Source: Bacteroidia bacterium (GTDB lineage Bacteria > Bacteroidota > Bacteroidia > AKYH767-A > OLB10). Taken from it: a stretch of 64,000 nucleotides of DNA. This document shows positions 1 through 10,300 of this stretch, piece after piece (positions within the stretch are counted from its first letter, which is position 1; each line of letters starts with the position of its first letter). The stretch is taken from assembly GCA_037045145.1 (NCBI GenBank), contig JBAOIA010000011.1, positions 1,178,001 to 1,242,000 of the forward strand. Direction: 5' to 3'. The position numbers and the translations under genes are program-made. The notes under the pieces are model-generated. The model was not told the DNA's origin. It searched no databases and worked only from the letters and a program-made list of their open reading frames with translations.

Positions 1-1204
1 CAATTAAGGCACTGTTAGTGCCTCCAAACCCGAAGGAGTTTGAGAGAAAGCAGTTGATGCGATGTTCTTTAGCAGCTGTAATGATGTTAATGGCTTTTGT
101 ATCATCATCAGGCTCTTCAAAATTGATATTTGGTGCAACAAAATTATTTTGCATCATCAGCATAGAATACACTACTTCGCTGGCACCTGCCATCCAGCAT
201 TCATGCCCTGTCATTGATTTGGTAGAGCTTACAGGAACTTGGTTTCCTAACACATGCGAAATCACTTTTGCTTCAATGCCATCACCTGCCGGTGTTGATG
301 TGGCATGGGCATTTACATAGTCAATATTTGATGCATTAATTCCTGCTAATTTCATAGCCATGTTTAATGAACGCTCCTGCCCGTTAAAATCAGGATTTGA
401 AATATGATCACCATTGGAAGAAAATCCATATCCTATTACTTCTGCCAGTATGGTTGCGCCTCTTTTCACTGCCGATTCCAACGATTCTAAAATTACTGTT
501 GCTGCACCTCCGGAAGGGATTAGACCGTCACGGCTTTTATCAAATGGTCGTGATGCTTTTTGGGGTTCGTTCTCACGGCTGCTGAATGTGCCAAGTCCGT
601 CAAAGCTGGTCATTGCCGGAGGATTTATTTCTTGTGCACCACCACAAATAACACGCTCTTGTAATCCTTGTCTTATCAGTAAGTAGCCCATCCCTATGGC
701 ATGCGATCCGCTTGCACAGGCAGCACTTAGCGTAAAATTTATTCCCTTAAGTTTATAAATGGTGGCAAGATTCATATTCACCGTGCAGTTCATATTCTGA
801 AAAATATCGCCACTACCGATTAGTGTGTTGTCTCTTTTTTTTCTTGCCTTGTCAATAGTTTCTACTACTGATCCTGCTGTGCTGTCATTGCCGAAGATTA
901 TCCCTGTTTCATTCTTGTCCATGTAATCGGCATCAAGCTTAGCCATAGCAAGAGCTTCGCGGGTTGACATGAATGCATACATAGCCGGCTGGTGCATACC
1001 TAAACGATCGCGTCTGTGAAGAAAATCTTTAAGGTCGGGTGTTTCTACAAAGCCTGTGAGTGCAGAACGGAATCCTAAATCTTTTCTTTCCTGATCAAAG
1101 ATGATTCCACTCTTTCCCTGACTTAATGACGCTGTAACTTCTGCAAGATTCTTTCCTATGCATGAATAAATTCCAATACCTGTGATGACTACTCTTTGTT
1201 GCAT
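1..1204 (-). CDS. beta-ketoacyl-ACP synthase (KAS II-like), 3' end cut by window edge
   Basis: This condensing enzyme would elongate an acyl-ACP with malonyl-ACP in the cytoplasm. I translated the minus strand from the ATG at 1204; 401 residues are visible and the frame is still open at base 1, in the C-terminal GFGGTNSALI motif, so only a few residues are missing. The catalytic triad of the family is present: Cys163 in SAACASG, a His near residue 297 in NAHATSTPAGD, and a His near residue 332 in KSMTGHE. It starts 3 bases after the FabG stop and belongs to the ammonia lyase-FabG-KAS operon, which suggests aryl-polyene or flexirubin chain extension rather than housekeeping fatty acid synthesis. 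The family call is firm; the pathway is inferred from neighbours. Confidence 0.9.
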   Translation of the reverse strand, partial: MQQRVVITGIGIYSCIGKNLAEVTASLSQGKSGIIFDQERKDLGFRSALTGFVETPDLKDFLHRRDRLGMHQPAMYAFMSTREALAMAKLDADYMDKNETGIIFGNDSTAGSVVETIDKARKKRDNTLIGSGDIFQNMNCTVNMNLATIYKLKGINFTLSAACASGSHAIGMGYLLIRQGLQERVICGGAQEINPPAMTSFDGLGTFSSRENEPQKASRPFDKSRDGLIPSGGAATVILESLESAVKRGATILAEVIGYGFSSNGDHISNPDFNGQERSLNMAMKLAGINASNIDYVNAHATSTPAGDGIEAKVISHVLGNQVPVSSTKSMTGHECWMAGASEVVYSMLMMQNNFVAPNINFEEPDDDTKAINIITAAKEHRINCFLSNSFGFGGTNSALI

Positions 1205-1207
1205 AAG

Positions 1208-1939
1208 TCAGGAATAAATACCTCCGTTTATATTGATGATTTCGCCTGTAATATATGATGCTTTGTCTGATGCCAGAAAACTAACAACATGTGCAACTTC
1301 TTCAGGCGTACCAAAACGCTCCATCGGAACTAATTTACTCAATTCTTTTTCGTTAAGTCCTTCAGTCATATCACTCTTGATAAAACCGGGAGCAACAGCG
1401 TTGACAGTGATTTTTCTTTTAGCAACTTCAAATGCAAGCGATTTTGTTGCGGCAACAATAGCACCTTTAGCAGCTGCATAATTTGTTTGTCCTGCATTAC
1501 CTTTCAATCCCGAAAGGGAAACAATATTGATAATACGGCCTGCGCGTTTGCGAAGCATTGGGTTCACAACATTTCTGGTAACGTTATAAAATCCTTTGAG
1601 TGAAATATTTAATACATCATCCCAGTCTTTTTCGGGCATCCACATTAAAAGTCCGTCACGGGTGATGCCTGCATTGTTTACTAACACACTGATAAATTTA
1701 TCTTCGTTCACTTTATGCCAGTTGTCCAGCGCTGCATTTACCGTTTCGTTTTCCTGAACATTAAATGGCAGTAACTCACCACTGCCTCCGGCATTTTGAA
1801 TTGCTGTTAACGTTTCTTCAGCAGCTTGTTTGTTAGATGCATAGTTAATGAGAATATGCAGCTTATGATCTGCTGCAAGCTGAAGTGCAATGGCTTTACC
1901 AAGTCCTCGCGATGCTCCTGTTACTAAAGCGCAGTTCAT
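1208..1939 (-). CDS. fabG: 3-oxoacyl-ACP reductase, FabG-type SDR
   Basis: A 243-residue short-chain dehydrogenase/reductase that would reduce 3-ketoacyl-ACP with NADPH. The N-terminal nucleotide-binding motif TGASRGLG, the NNAG motif near residue 87, and the Ser-Tyr-Lys catalytic set (SLSG, then NYAAAKGA) are all visible, and the C-terminal INGG motif typical of FabG is present. It lies 3 bases downstream of the ammonia lyase stop and 3 bases upstream of the ketosynthase start, so the three genes are surely cotranscribed. In this setting it is probably a dedicated reductase of the pigment pathway, a paralogue of the housekeeping FabG; that assignment is inference from context. Confidence 0.9.
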   Translation of the reverse strand: MNCALVTGASRGLGKAIALQLAADHKLHILINYASNKQAAEETLTAIQNAGGSGELLPFNVQENETVNAALDNWHKVNEDKFISVLVNNAGITRDGLLMWMPEKDWDDVLNISLKGFYNVTRNVVNPMLRKRAGRIINIVSLSGLKGNAGQTNYAAAKGAIVAATKSLAFEVAKRKITVNAVAPGFIKSDMTEGLNEKELSKLVPMERFGTPEEVAHVVSFLASDKASYITGEIININGGIYS

Positions 1940-1942
1940 GTG

Positions 1943-3469
1943 TTAAATCTGATTTTCTTTTAAAATATCAATAACTATTCTGATGTTTTCAAACTGTGGA
2001 ACATCTTCTTCAACAACTGCAACATGTTTGCGAATAAGCTCATGCAGTGACAAAGTGTTCTTGCAAAGTTTTTGAAACTCTTCTGCACTCAGCAGGTCTA
2101 TTGCCTGGCACACTGCAAGTGTGAGTACAGCAACAACTTCATAGCTGTTATCAATTACTTTTCTGGTGATAAGGGCACTGTTTGTTCCCATGCTCACCAC
2201 ATCCTGATTGTCGTTGTTGTTTGAAATGCTGTGAACATAAACAGAATTGCTGAGCGACTGATTTTCTGCAGTAGTACTTGTTGCAAGAAACTGCATACCC
2301 TGCAATCCAAAATTAAATCCTAGTTTTTTCTTGTTCAGAAATGGAGGGAATTTTCTGTTAAGTTTTTTGTTTAGTAAAAAGTTTAACTGACGCTCTGCAA
2401 GTACTGAAAGTTTTGAAATGGCAAGTTTTAGTTTATCCATTTCAAGCGAAATATAGTCACCATGAAAATTGCCGCCATGAAACACGTTATCTGCTTCAGG
2501 CATAACTACAGGATTGTCGTTGGTAGAATTTAATTCGTTTTCAGTAACTGCTATAGCAGCCAAATAGGTGTCATAAATAGGGCCAATAATTTGTGGTACA
2601 CAGCGAATAGAATAATACTCCTGAATTTTGTTTTTGAATTCTGTGCGGCTCAGTTCGGCATGATCAGAGAAGAGCTCTTTTCTGCTGCGAACCAATTTAC
2701 TTCCTTTCAAAAAGTCGCGCATCTGTTTTGCTACTTCACGCTGGCCGTTGTGTAGTTTAACGTGGTTGAGTTCAGCAGAGAAAGAATCATCAAAAGATTC
2801 AATAATTTCATTAATCACTGCCGACAAAGTTATCATCCAACGAGTGAGTCGTTTTGCATAAACAAGGTTGATGGCAGCAATCCCTGTCATGCACGATGTG
2901 CCATTTATAATTCCTAAGCCATCGCGCAGTTGAAGTGTTAATGGTTTTATGTTCAGTTTCTTAAAAACATCTGCAGTTTTTTGGCGCATTCCCTCATAAT
3001 AAACATAGCCTTCACCAATAAGGTTTAGTCCTAGGTGTGCAAGCTGCACCAAATCGCCACTGGCACCAACTCCGCCATGCTCATAAATTTCAGGAACAAT
3101 ATTTTCGTTAAGCATTTTGGTAAGTAATGAAATTACTTCAGGGCTCACGCCTGAATGTGCCTGAAGAAAATTATTAAGTCGTGCTGCAACAACTGCCCTT
3201 GCATATACTTCATTAAGTACTGCACCTGTGCCACTGCTGTGACTGCGGATAAGGTTATATTGCAACTGATTTAACTCGTGATTTTCAATCTTGTACTGCA
3301 CCATAGGGCCAAAGCCGGTGTTGATGCCATAGATAATTTTCTCTTTTGAAAATCTAACTAAAAAATCAAATGATGTACCGATGGATGTAATGATTTCATC
3401 ATTAACCTTTACGGGTTTTCTTTTAAATGCTATTGATTCAAGCTCTGCCAGTGTTAGCGGATTAGCCAT
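1943..3469 (-). CDS. aromatic amino acid ammonia lyase (probable tyrosine ammonia lyase)
   Basis: A 508-residue HAL/PAL/TAL-family enzyme that eliminates ammonia from an aromatic amino acid. The Ala136-Ser137-Gly138 tripeptide in GGVGASGDL forms the MIO prosthetic group, and Tyr48 in YGINTGFGP is the conserved catalytic tyrosine. The selectivity region reads RSHSSGTG (Ser76-His77). This form, together with NFHGDYISLEMDK and SNNNDNQDVVSMG, closely resembles the flavobacterial tyrosine ammonia lyases as I remember them, rather than catabolic histidine ammonia lyases. No other hut gene is nearby; instead FabG and a ketosynthase follow, as in flexirubin/aryl-polyene clusters where 4-coumarate is the starter. 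Substrate is inferred, family is firm. Confidence 0.85.
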   Translation of the reverse strand: MANPLTLAELESIAFKRKPVKVNDEIITSIGTSFDFLVRFSKEKIIYGINTGFGPMVQYKIENHELNQLQYNLIRSHSSGTGAVLNEVYARAVVAARLNNFLQAHSGVSPEVISLLTKMLNENIVPEIYEHGGVGASGDLVQLAHLGLNLIGEGYVYYEGMRQKTADVFKKLNIKPLTLQLRDGLGIINGTSCMTGIAAINLVYAKRLTRWMITLSAVINEIIESFDDSFSAELNHVKLHNGQREVAKQMRDFLKGSKLVRSRKELFSDHAELSRTEFKNKIQEYYSIRCVPQIIGPIYDTYLAAIAVTENELNSTNDNPVVMPEADNVFHGGNFHGDYISLEMDKLKLAISKLSVLAERQLNFLLNKKLNRKFPPFLNKKKLGFNFGLQGMQFLATSTTAENQSLSNSVYVHSISNNNDNQDVVSMGTNSALITRKVIDNSYEVVAVLTLAVCQAIDLLSAEEFQKLCKNTLSLHELIRKHVAVVEEDVPQFENIRIVIDILKENQI

Positions 3470-3496
3470 ACTTCATTTCCTCATTAAATAGGTTGG

Positions 3497-3504
3497 CAAA
3501 AGTA
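3497..3504 (-). promoter_or_regulatory. -7 promoter element for the ammonia lyase operon
   Basis: The minus strand reads TACTTTTG, an exact match to the Bacteroidota -7 consensus TAnnTTTG, 28 bases upstream of the ammonia lyase ATG. No clear -33 TTG is seen at the spacing found for other promoters here, so the call is moderate. Confidence 0.45.
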
Positions 3505-3601
3505 GCATTTTCAAAAATATAGAACGCCCGAATCAGGCATTGTTGTACTATTGTTTATTCGGTTTCTGTATTTTACTTTTACCCCAAACAAAACCAAGTT
3601 T

Positions 3602-6436
3602 ATGAGGAGTTGCTTTACAGCTGTTTTACTTATTGTTTCCGTTTATATTTCTTCAGCACAAAACATTATTTCAGGAATTATTAAAGACGGTAGCTCCGGA
3701 GAAACTTTAATTGGTGCAACTATAGTCATTAAAGGTACTACTGAAGGTGCTGCGACTGATATTGACGGAAAATTTTCTTTCGAAACTTCAAAAAGCTTTC
3801 CATTAGTTTTAGAAGCATCTTTTGTAGGGTTTATCAATCAGGAAATAGCTGTTAATGATGCACGGCCATTAACCATAAAACTAAAGAAGAATGAAGTGCT
3901 GCTCAAGAATATTACAGTCACAGGCAGCCGCATATCAGAAAAGCAAAAAGAGTCACCTGTTACTGTTGAAGCTCTCGATTATATTGCTATTAAAGAAACA
4001 CCTGCTGCCAGTTTTTACGAGGGCCTTGGTCAGTTAAAAGGAGTTGATCTGACCAGTGCAAGTTTGGGTTTTAAAATCATCAATACAAGAGGGTTTAACA
4101 GCAGTTCTCCAGTGCGCTCCTTACAATTGATTGATGGGGTAGATAATCAATCGCCCGGACTGAATTTTTCATTGGGGAATTTTCTTGGCAGCAGTGAGCT
4201 TGATGTACAAAAAGTAGATTTAATAGTAGGTGCAAGTTCGGCATACTATGGTCCGAATGCTTTTAACGGTGTTATTGCCATGACAACACGCAGCCCATTT
4301 GAATCACCGGGATTGCAGTTTATGGTAAAAATTGGTGATCGCAAACTCAATGAATTTGCTTTACGATTTGCACAGGTTTTTAAGAATAAAAAGGGAGAAG
4401 ATAAGTTTGCCTATAAGCTCAACTTTTACCGTTTTACGGCTTTGGACTGGAAAGCAGATAATTATTCACCCACAGAGCAATCGCTAAATACAAGTTATAA
4501 CCCCGGTGGCTACGATGCAGTGAATGTTTATGGCGATGAAGATATGAATGGAACGGATTATCGTAACTTCCCCGGTGCCTTTCCGGGACTGATGTCGTTT
4601 AACCGCAAAGGCTACAGAGAAGAAGATTTGGTTGACTACAATAGTAATAATACCAAAGCTGGCATAGCACTGCACTACATGATTACCCCTAAAATTGAAG
4701 CTATTGCTGCTACCAATTACGGTACTGGTACTACAATTTATCAGGGCGATAATCGCTACAGCCTGAAAAATATTAAATTTTTACAAAACAGAGTTGAAGT
4801 CAGAGTGAAAGATAAATGGTTTGTCAGAGCATACAACACTTCTGAAGATGCAGGTCAGTCGTACGATGCATACTTTACAGCGTTATTACTGCAGCGCAGT
4901 GCCAAAAGCGATGGACACTGGAAAAATGACTATGAGAATTTCTGGAATGGAAATTATAACATGAGTTTCATCAGGAAGCTTCCGGGCTTTCCACCACCTC
5001 CCGGTTTTGGTCCGGCTTATGTGCAGTGGCTGCAATCTGTGAATCCATTTTTATTGAACAATTATTATGATTCATTGGTGTATTATCATCAGCAGGCACA
5101 GGCATATGCTAGTGGGGCCGGTAATCCTCAAAATCAAAACGTGGCTTTCTACGAGCCGGGAACAGAGCGTTTCGATTCGGCTTTTAATGCAATAACTTCA
5201 CGTAAATCATATTCAGAAGGGGGGTCGCGGTTTTATGATAAGTCAAAACTATATCACATACAAGGTGAGTATCGGTATCCAAACAAATGGGTTGATGGTG
5301 TAATTGGCGGTAATTATCGTTTGTATAAACCCAATTCCGATGGAACAATTTTTTCTGATACCAGCTATGTGCATTATAATATTTCAGCTAACAACGATAC
5401 CTTATCAATAGACACATTACGCAACAAGCTTTCTGTTTATGAATTTGGAATTTATGCAGGCATTGAAAAGAAAATTCTTAAAGAAAAAATAAAACTCAAT
5501 GCCACAGTGCGTTTTGATAAAAATCAGAACTTTAAATTGCTTGTTTCACCTGCAGGTTCTGTTGTTTACACTCCGGATGACAACCATGTTTTCAGAGTAT
5601 CTTTTTCGTCTGCTATTAGAAATCCTACCCTCACCGATCAATATTTGTTTTATCAGGTTGGAAGGGCTACATTGCTTGGAAACATCAATGGCTACACTAA
5701 CCTTTTAACTCCCGAATCGGTAACAGAGTTTTATGATAGCAGCAAGTCTTCTTTTAAATTCTTGAATTTTTTCGACATCGATCCGGTCAGACCTGAAAAA
5801 GTAAAAACTCTTGAAGCCGGTTATCGTGCAACATTGTTTAAACGGTTGTATGTAGATTTGAATGGGTATTACTCCTGGTATCGTGATTTTATAGGCTATC
5901 AGATTGGCGTTGATGCCGACACATTTTCCATCAACACATTTGGCGGTACTATTTACGATTTGGTTTTTAATCGTGTTGTGCGTGTTGCCTCTAATGCACA
6001 GAGTGAAGTTACTACGCAAGGCGTATCTGTTGGTTTGAATTATTACATCGGAAAATATTTTGCACTGACGGGAAATTACAGCTGGAATAAATTGAATAAA
6101 AAAGGCACTGATGACCCCTTGATTCCTGCATTTAACACACCTGAAAACAAATACAATATTGGATTCAATGGACGCGATATGTATGGTGTTGGATTTAATA
6201 TCAACTATAAGTGGGTACAGGGATTTAAGTATGAAGGGTCACCACAGTTTACAGGTAAAATACCTTCTTATGACATGGTTGATGCACAAGTAAACTATAA
6301 GTTAAAAGAAGCCGGTACCACGTTTAAGCTGGGAGCAATGAACCTGCTCAACAATAAACATTACGAAATTTATGGCGGACCCAAAGTAGGCAGGATGGTT
6401 TATTTTAGTATTTTATTTGAGGTAGATAAATTGTAG
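3602..6436 (+). CDS. TonB-dependent outer membrane receptor
   Basis: Outer-membrane beta-barrel for energised uptake of a large ligand. I chose the ATG at 3602 (944 aa) because a signal peptide starts there (MRSCFTAVLLIVSVYISSAQ); an in-frame ATG at 3551 would add 17 residues before it. After the signal comes a carboxypeptidase-regulatory-like domain (IISGIIKDGSSGETLIGATI), then a plug domain (near GVDLTSASLGFKIINTRGF and VGASSAYYGPNAFNGVI) and a long beta-barrel ending in an aromatic strand (GRMVYFSILFEVDKL). No SusD partner follows, so it is a stand-alone receptor rather than a glycan-uptake pair. The ligand cannot be told from sequence. It is divergent from the ammonia lyase operon. Confidence 0.9.
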   Translation: MRSCFTAVLLIVSVYISSAQNIISGIIKDGSSGETLIGATIVIKGTTEGAATDIDGKFSFETSKSFPLVLEASFVGFINQEIAVNDARPLTIKLKKNEVLLKNITVTGSRISEKQKESPVTVEALDYIAIKETPAASFYEGLGQLKGVDLTSASLGFKIINTRGFNSSSPVRSLQLIDGVDNQSPGLNFSLGNFLGSSELDVQKVDLIVGASSAYYGPNAFNGVIAMTTRSPFESPGLQFMVKIGDRKLNEFALRFAQVFKNKKGEDKFAYKLNFYRFTALDWKADNYSPTEQSLNTSYNPGGYDAVNVYGDEDMNGTDYRNFPGAFPGLMSFNRKGYREEDLVDYNSNNTKAGIALHYMITPKIEAIAATNYGTGTTIYQGDNRYSLKNIKFLQNRVEVRVKDKWFVRAYNTSEDAGQSYDAYFTALLLQRSAKSDGHWKNDYENFWNGNYNMSFIRKLPGFPPPPGFGPAYVQWLQSVNPFLLNNYYDSLVYYHQQAQAYASGAGNPQNQNVAFYEPGTERFDSAFNAITSRKSYSEGGSRFYDKSKLYHIQGEYRYPNKWVDGVIGGNYRLYKPNSDGTIFSDTSYVHYNISANNDTLSIDTLRNKLSVYEFGIYAGIEKKILKEKIKLNATVRFDKNQNFKLLVSPAGSVVYTPDDNHVFRVSFSSAIRNPTLTDQYLFYQVGRATLLGNINGYTNLLTPESVTEFYDSSKSSFKFLNFFDIDPVRPEKVKTLEAGYRATLFKRLYVDLNGYYSWYRDFIGYQIGVDADTFSINTFGGTIYDLVFNRVVRVASNAQSEVTTQGVSVGLNYYIGKYFALTGNYSWNKLNKKGTDDPLIPAFNTPENKYNIGFNGRDMYGVGFNINYKWVQGFKYEGSPQFTGKIPSYDMVDAQVNYKLKEAGTTFKLGAMNLLNNKHYEIYGGPKVGRMVYFSILFEVDKL

Positions 6437-6506
6437 GCTTACTTTTGATGTTAGTGATTTTTTATTCAAAGAGTTTAGTGTGTTTAATATTCATTCATAA
6501 AGTAAA

Positions 6507-6995
6507 ATGAAAGCTGAAGGGAAAAGTGTTAAAAAAATATTGGCAAACCTGCCTGATGACAGAAAAGTGCCATTCAACAAATTGCATGAGACAATTTTAA
6601 AAAATTTACCCAAAGGTTTTGAAGCAGCCATCAGTTATGGTGGCTTAGGTTATGTTGTGCCGCATACTATTTATCCTGATGGCTATCACTGCAAGCCTGT
6701 TGAGCCATTACCTTTTGCAGGAATAGCTTCTCAGAAACAATCCATAAATTTTTATCACATGGGGATGTATGCCGATGCGATGTTATTAAAATGGTTTGTG
6801 AGCGAATTTCCAAAACACAGCAAACAAAAATTGGATATGGGCAAAAGTTGTGTTCGTTTTAAGAAGATGGATGATATTCCCTATAAACTAATTGGCGAGT
6901 TGATGAAAAAAATTACAGTTGAAGAGTGGATTCAAAAATATGAAACGGCATATAAACCTAAAACTAAAGTTGTAAAAGAGAAGAAGGTGAAGTAG
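6507..6995 (+). CDS. DUF1801 domain protein
   Basis: A 162-residue cytoplasmic protein with the DUF1801 (YdhG-like) fold. The features seen are an N-terminal helix followed by ISYGGLGYVVPHTIYPDG, then IASQKQSINFYHMGMY, and CVRFKKMDDIPYKLIGELM, which are the usual conserved blocks of this family. The tail is Lys-rich (KTKVVKEKKVK). The biochemical role of DUF1801 proteins is not established. It stands alone between the TonB receptor and the large exported protein, about 70 bases after the receptor stop, and may be read from the same transcript. Confidence 0.75.
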   Translation: MKAEGKSVKKILANLPDDRKVPFNKLHETILKNLPKGFEAAISYGGLGYVVPHTIYPDGYHCKPVEPLPFAGIASQKQSINFYHMGMYADAMLLKWFVSEFPKHSKQKLDMGKSCVRFKKMDDIPYKLIGELMKKITVEEWIQKYETAYKPKTKVVKEKKVK

Positions 6996-7244
6996 TATAT
7001 TGGTGAAATCAATTTTTATCAAAATCAAATATTGAATGAATACAGATGAGAAAATTTAAAATACATTTCATTAAAATGTGATTAATAAGAGTTGTTTGCC
7101 TGAATCTATGATTAAATTATTTTGTAAAAATAAATAGTGTATTCGTAAAGATTTTTCCAAAATAAATTTGGAATTTCAATTAAACAGATTTAATTTTGGT
7201 TTGCATTTGGATAGATGCATGACATAATTACAAACCAAAAAACC
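6996..7244. other. AT-rich intergenic region before the large exported protein
   Basis: No coding potential is visible in about 250 bases. It is strongly AT-rich and should hold the promoter of the T9SS cargo pair that follows, but I could not pick a convincing TAnnTTTG element on the plus strand. Confidence 0.4.
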
Positions 7245-7268
7245 ATGTTTATGAGAGCTATTACATTA

Positions 7269-7279
7269 CCCCCCCCCCC
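7269..7279 (+). repeat. homopolymeric C(11) tract at the 5' end of the large exported-protein gene
   Basis: Eleven consecutive C bases in an otherwise AT-rich stretch. The tract lies between the in-frame ATGs at 7245/7251 and the long open frame. Read as is, the ATG frame stops at 7293-7295. With one C more (or two fewer) the ATGs would join the 1,817-residue frame through a Pro-rich stretch. Confidence 0.9.
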
Positions 7280-7327
7280 GCAAACAATTTTCTGAAAAGC
7301 ACCTTTAGCAGGTTAAGGAAAAATGTT

Positions 7328-10300
7328 TTGAAGACAAGAATTATTGCATTATTGCTGGTGTTGCTTCCGTGCTTTTTAAAGGCGCAATATGCTGTAGTAG
7401 GCAACACAGAAGACTGCATGAATAATATTTCAGTATATTCAGTCAGCGGAACACCATTACCTGCAACATACACATGGAATGTATCCGGTGGCTATATCGT
7501 AAGTACGGGCACAGGCACAGTGAGTATAGGTTGGAGTGCAGTGGGTTCAGGCTCTGTTGGTGTTACTTTGTATGATGTTTCCGGAACAGTAATAGGAACA
7601 CCATCGCTTGCTGTAACAGTAAACCCATTACCACAGCCTGTATTAACCACAGATTTCACCAATAACTGTGTTATCTATAAAGAGCATGAAGGACAGGTAA
7701 TACCCACAGTAGTAAACGACACCTGCTGGCATGTTTGTGAAAACGGAACTGTTCATTACTTCGCAAATCCCGTTAACGTTGGTTCGGTATTAAATTGGAG
7801 CGTAACAGGGGCACAAAGTTTTACAGTCATTTCAAACAATGAGATAGGAGTTTTGTGGGGAAGTGCCGGCAACGGAATGGTTTCTGTAACGGAGACCGAT
7901 GGCAATGGTTGTGTAAATACGACTGAAAAATGCATTGAGATAATTGAATCGCCACTGGCAATAATAACTGCATATCCCGGAGATGTGGATTGTCGTTTAG
8001 GAGGCTCAATTGCTGTCTGTCTTGAACAGAATGCTTTGTTTTTTGGTAATGCTGATCTTGGAAATTCAGGCTCGCCAATTGTAAGTTGGTTGTGGGATTT
8101 TGGTGATGGTACTTTTTCGACACATAGAGATGAAGTACATTCATGGCTAACCCCCGGAACCTATCACGTAACGCTCACCGTAACCAATGCTTGCGGTTGT
8201 ACAGGCATATGTTATGTAACGGTAGAAGTTGACCCGGTAAATGGTGTGAATATAGAATGCCCGACACCGATATGCCAAGGCGATACAGGTAAATATTATA
8301 CCGATGCAGTGAATTGCAGTTCTTATAACTGGGTAGTTACCGGTGGAAACATACTTTCACCAACGCCTTATGGCAGTAGCATACAGGTAGAATGGACAGG
8401 AGGCAGCGGCAATGGAATTTTATGTTTAGATAATACTAACGGTGGGTGTGGCAATTATTGCCCGAGTGAAACTTGTGTTGAGATACCAATTATTTCTACA
8501 ACAAGTAGTATTGACGGGCCAACATTAGTATGTAAAGGCTCTCAGACAAAATACAGTGTTCCTGCCATGACGGGTTGTGTTTATAACTGGCAGATAACAG
8601 GCAGCAATGGTACAATTATTTCAGGTCAAGGCACCAACGAAATACTGGTAGATTGGGCAAGTGCGGGCACATCAACCCTAAGTGTAAATTATAACAATGC
8701 CTTATTAGATTGCGGAGGCACTGCAAACATAACAGTTGAAACCAAGCAGCCTTTTAGCATTAGCGGCCCCACAAAAAGTTGTCCGGGAGCAGATGTAGTG
8801 CTAACTGCTGTTAATCCTGATAACGTGCTGTTGGATTGGACTCTGACAGATGCTTCTCAAAACACTATATATCTTGGTAGCGGCACCGGTATTCCTGATT
8901 TTACTATTACAGGGTGGACTTATCCGAGTGGCACCTATATTATTACAGCATTAGACAATACCAACAGTTATTGTAATTACATTGCAAGCATCACTATTGA
9001 AATAACAGACGCCCCACCGGCACCGGCACTGCCTGTTGGCGATAACCCAATATGTCCGGGCACAGTACATTTGTATAGCGGCACAACATTGAATGCCGGA
9101 TATTATTTAGAATGGAGTACAACACAAGGATTGCCTGCAACAGGCACAGGCAATGAATTGTCAATAGGCTGGATTAATACAGCGCCTCCGCATAACTATT
9201 CCATCAGTTTGGTACAGGTAGAGTCTTCTACAGGATGCAAATCAATGCCAACGGTATTGCCTATACAGGAAAGATTATACATCAACCCTGTCATAACCGG
9301 TAATTTTACACCCTGCATAAATAAACAGGTAACCTATCAGATTTCCAATGCTGCTCCTCAGGGTAATTATATATTCGACCAATTGGAATGGGTAATCATT
9401 CCAGCTACAGCAGGCAGCATCATCAGCGGGCAAGGCACTACCAGTGTAACCGTGCAATGGAATAACCAGCCTTCTCCCTCCGGTGTTTACGATACGTATC
9501 TTCAGGTAAAGACATCACTTTGTGGTTCGCCCCCAATCTCTTACCCGAATACGGTGTTCGACCCACCCAACATTTCACTGGGCGGAGCACCTTCTTTGGC
9601 TATTACAGCATCACCCAATCCTGCTTGTGAAAATACGCCTATAACATTTACAGCCGTACCGGCACTACCGGGTAATTATACCTGGAGTTTTGGTGATGGC
9701 AATAGCGGCAACAGCCCATTAACAGCATCGCATTCTTATGTGCTGACTCAAGGTGCCAACCTCACAACCTTTGATGTTACCCTGACGGTTGATGATGGCG
9801 GCTGCCAGTCTTATGCCAGCACCAAAGTTGACGTTAATCCTGCTCCCTTACTTTCACTGACCCTTTCGCCTTTGTATTTCTGCCCACCAACTACGACCAA
9901 TATAACAGCCACGTTAGTGCAACAATCAGGTAGCTTTAATTATTCGTGGAGTAATAATGCCTCCAATAATACCAACATTAATACACTTAATTACTTAGAC
10001 ACACAACCATTCGGTATAACTATTACCAATACAGTAACCGGTTGCGCATCATCACAAACCATTTCAATTTCAAATTGTTCGCCCAATCCTATACCGTGTA
10101 ATCCCGATCCAATAAACATTAGTTTTACAGCCACGCCTGCATCAGATTGTCAAACGATAGATTTTACAGAGAGCTTCAATCCTACACCGGTAAGTTTCTT
10201 ATTGGATTTTGGTGATGGCGTTACTAGTAGTCAGCCTAATCCAACACATACATACAGCACTGCAGGACAATATAGCGCCTGTTTGTATGCCTACGATAAT

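Noticed and set aside
18..686. Plus-strand open frames at the left edge
   Set aside because: They are antisense shadows of the ketosynthase gene, whose minus-strand frame shows all catalytic motifs.
1943..3469. Histidine ammonia lyase of a histidine utilisation operon
   Set aside because: No urocanase, imidazolonepropionase or hutG is adjacent; the neighbours are fatty-acid-like enzymes and the motifs resemble flavobacterial tyrosine ammonia lyases.
7323..7331. ATG at 7323 as the start of the giant exported protein
   Set aside because: It is out of frame and meets a stop after two codons (ATG TTT TGA).
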